Source of the DNA: Diaminobutyricibacter sp049994905 | GTDB lineage: Bacteria; Actinomycetota; Actinomycetes; Actinomycetales; Microbacteriaceae | Assembly (NCBI RefSeq): GCF_049994905.1 | Contig: NZ_CP188258.1 | Location: forward strand, 1,178,001 to 1,242,000 | Reading direction: 5' to 3' | Length of the DNA: 64,000 nucleotides | Part shown: in pieces, positions 63,944 to 64,000 of the stretch | Numbering within the stretch: position 1 is the stretch's first letter | Layout: the number at the start of each line of letters is the position of its first letter | Program-made: the position numbers and the translations under genes | The notes under the pieces: generated by a model | Databases searched by the model: none | What the model was told of the DNA's origin: nothing | The model's input: the letters and a program-made list of their open reading frames with translations, nothing else

Positions 63944-64000
63944 GTGAACGACTCCTCCCTGACCCGCAAAGACGCGATTTCCTGGCTAATGCGCTGCGAT
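63944..64000 (+). CDS. Start of a gene running off the window
   Basis: A GTG opens the frame MNDSSLTRKDAISWLMRCD, which is still open at the last base. Too short for assignment. The region 63716-63943 looks like a promoter gap. Confidence 0.4.
   Translation, partial: MNDSSLTRKDAISWLMRCD

Larger units (their letters stand above)
21709..64000. mobile_element. Integrative genetic element inserted at tRNA-Thr (right end outside the window)
   Basis: Evidence for an element: a tyrosine recombinase next to a tRNA 3' end, a small excisionase-like gene, a P4-type primase-helicase, iterons, a sigma factor, a resolvase, toxin-antitoxin genes, and many small genes with no housekeeping function. I found no second copy of the tRNA 3' segment, so the right boundary probably lies past 64 kb; the right part could also include a second element. 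No structural phage genes and no conjugation genes were seen. It therefore resembles a satellite or integrative plasmid more than a complete prophage or ICE, on the part visible. Confidence 0.8.

Noticed and set aside
63716..64000. attR (second copy of the tRNA-Thr 3' end)
   Set aside because: No match to GGTTCGATTCCCTTGGGCGG was seen here or elsewhere in the window after 21781.

Overview
The window is high-GC actinobacterial DNA, most likely from the Microbacteriaceae or a close relative. The evidence is the gene content: a topA-tmk-holB run, a reduced Tad pilus locus with a DUF4244 pilin-like protein, DUF4012, a secreted TAP-like peptidase, a PASTA-type class A penicillin-binding protein, and a 6C RNA. 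Genus and species cannot be fixed from the sequence alone.

Positions 1-21.7 kb look like ordinary chromosome. They hold the end of a nucleotide-sugar dehydrogenase gene, a DUF4012 protein, an LAXTG-type surface protein, an LLM oxidoreductase, tRNA-Pro(CGG), a metallophosphoesterase joined to a penicillin-binding protein, DUF4177 and RidA proteins, acetyl-CoA synthetase, the 6C RNA, the Tad locus (11.2-14.4 kb), topA, tmk, holB, a lipoprotein peptidase, and a TetR regulator with a clear operator.

From tRNA-Thr(CGT) at 21.7 kb to the end of the window the content changes to a large integrative element. A tyrosine recombinase starts 215 bases after the tRNA, followed by an excisionase-like gene, an IF2-N-domain protein, a decayed Xre/ParS-like operon, a sigma factor, a P4-type primase-helicase, and an iteron-rich stretch (32.7-33.1 kb) that is the best origin candidate. 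No second copy of the tRNA end was seen, so the element probably runs past the right edge. No capsid, portal, terminase, FtsK/TraB or relaxase gene is visible in the 42 kb seen.

The most unusual part is 33-49 kb. It has four paralogous LuxR-type regulators that share a roughly 170-residue sensor-like N-terminal half. They are interleaved with very small genes: two short acidic peptides sharing the core EIECIVIDW, three small peptides with signal-like N-termini, and a 175-aa protein of unknown type. At five places an 18-bp dyad of constant geometry (5 + 8 spacer + 5, ATACG-N8-CGTAT and variants) sits about 47-73 bases upstream of these small genes and of a hemerythrin gene, suggesting a shared regulon. 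This may be a peptide-based regulatory or communication system and I do not recognise it as a described one. The same region has a sensor kinase/response regulator operon, lipoproteins and a tandem duplication of a small membrane protein.

The right part (48.7-64 kb) is a patchwork of small unknown genes, low-constraint GC-rich DNA with repeats, a 124-bp duplicated block, a serine resolvase, an Xre regulator, a RES/Xre toxin-antitoxin pair with an operator-like repeat array, and a CoiA-like nuclease gene. The GTCCGTTGT motif of the origin candidate recurs as a hairpin at 58.08 kb.
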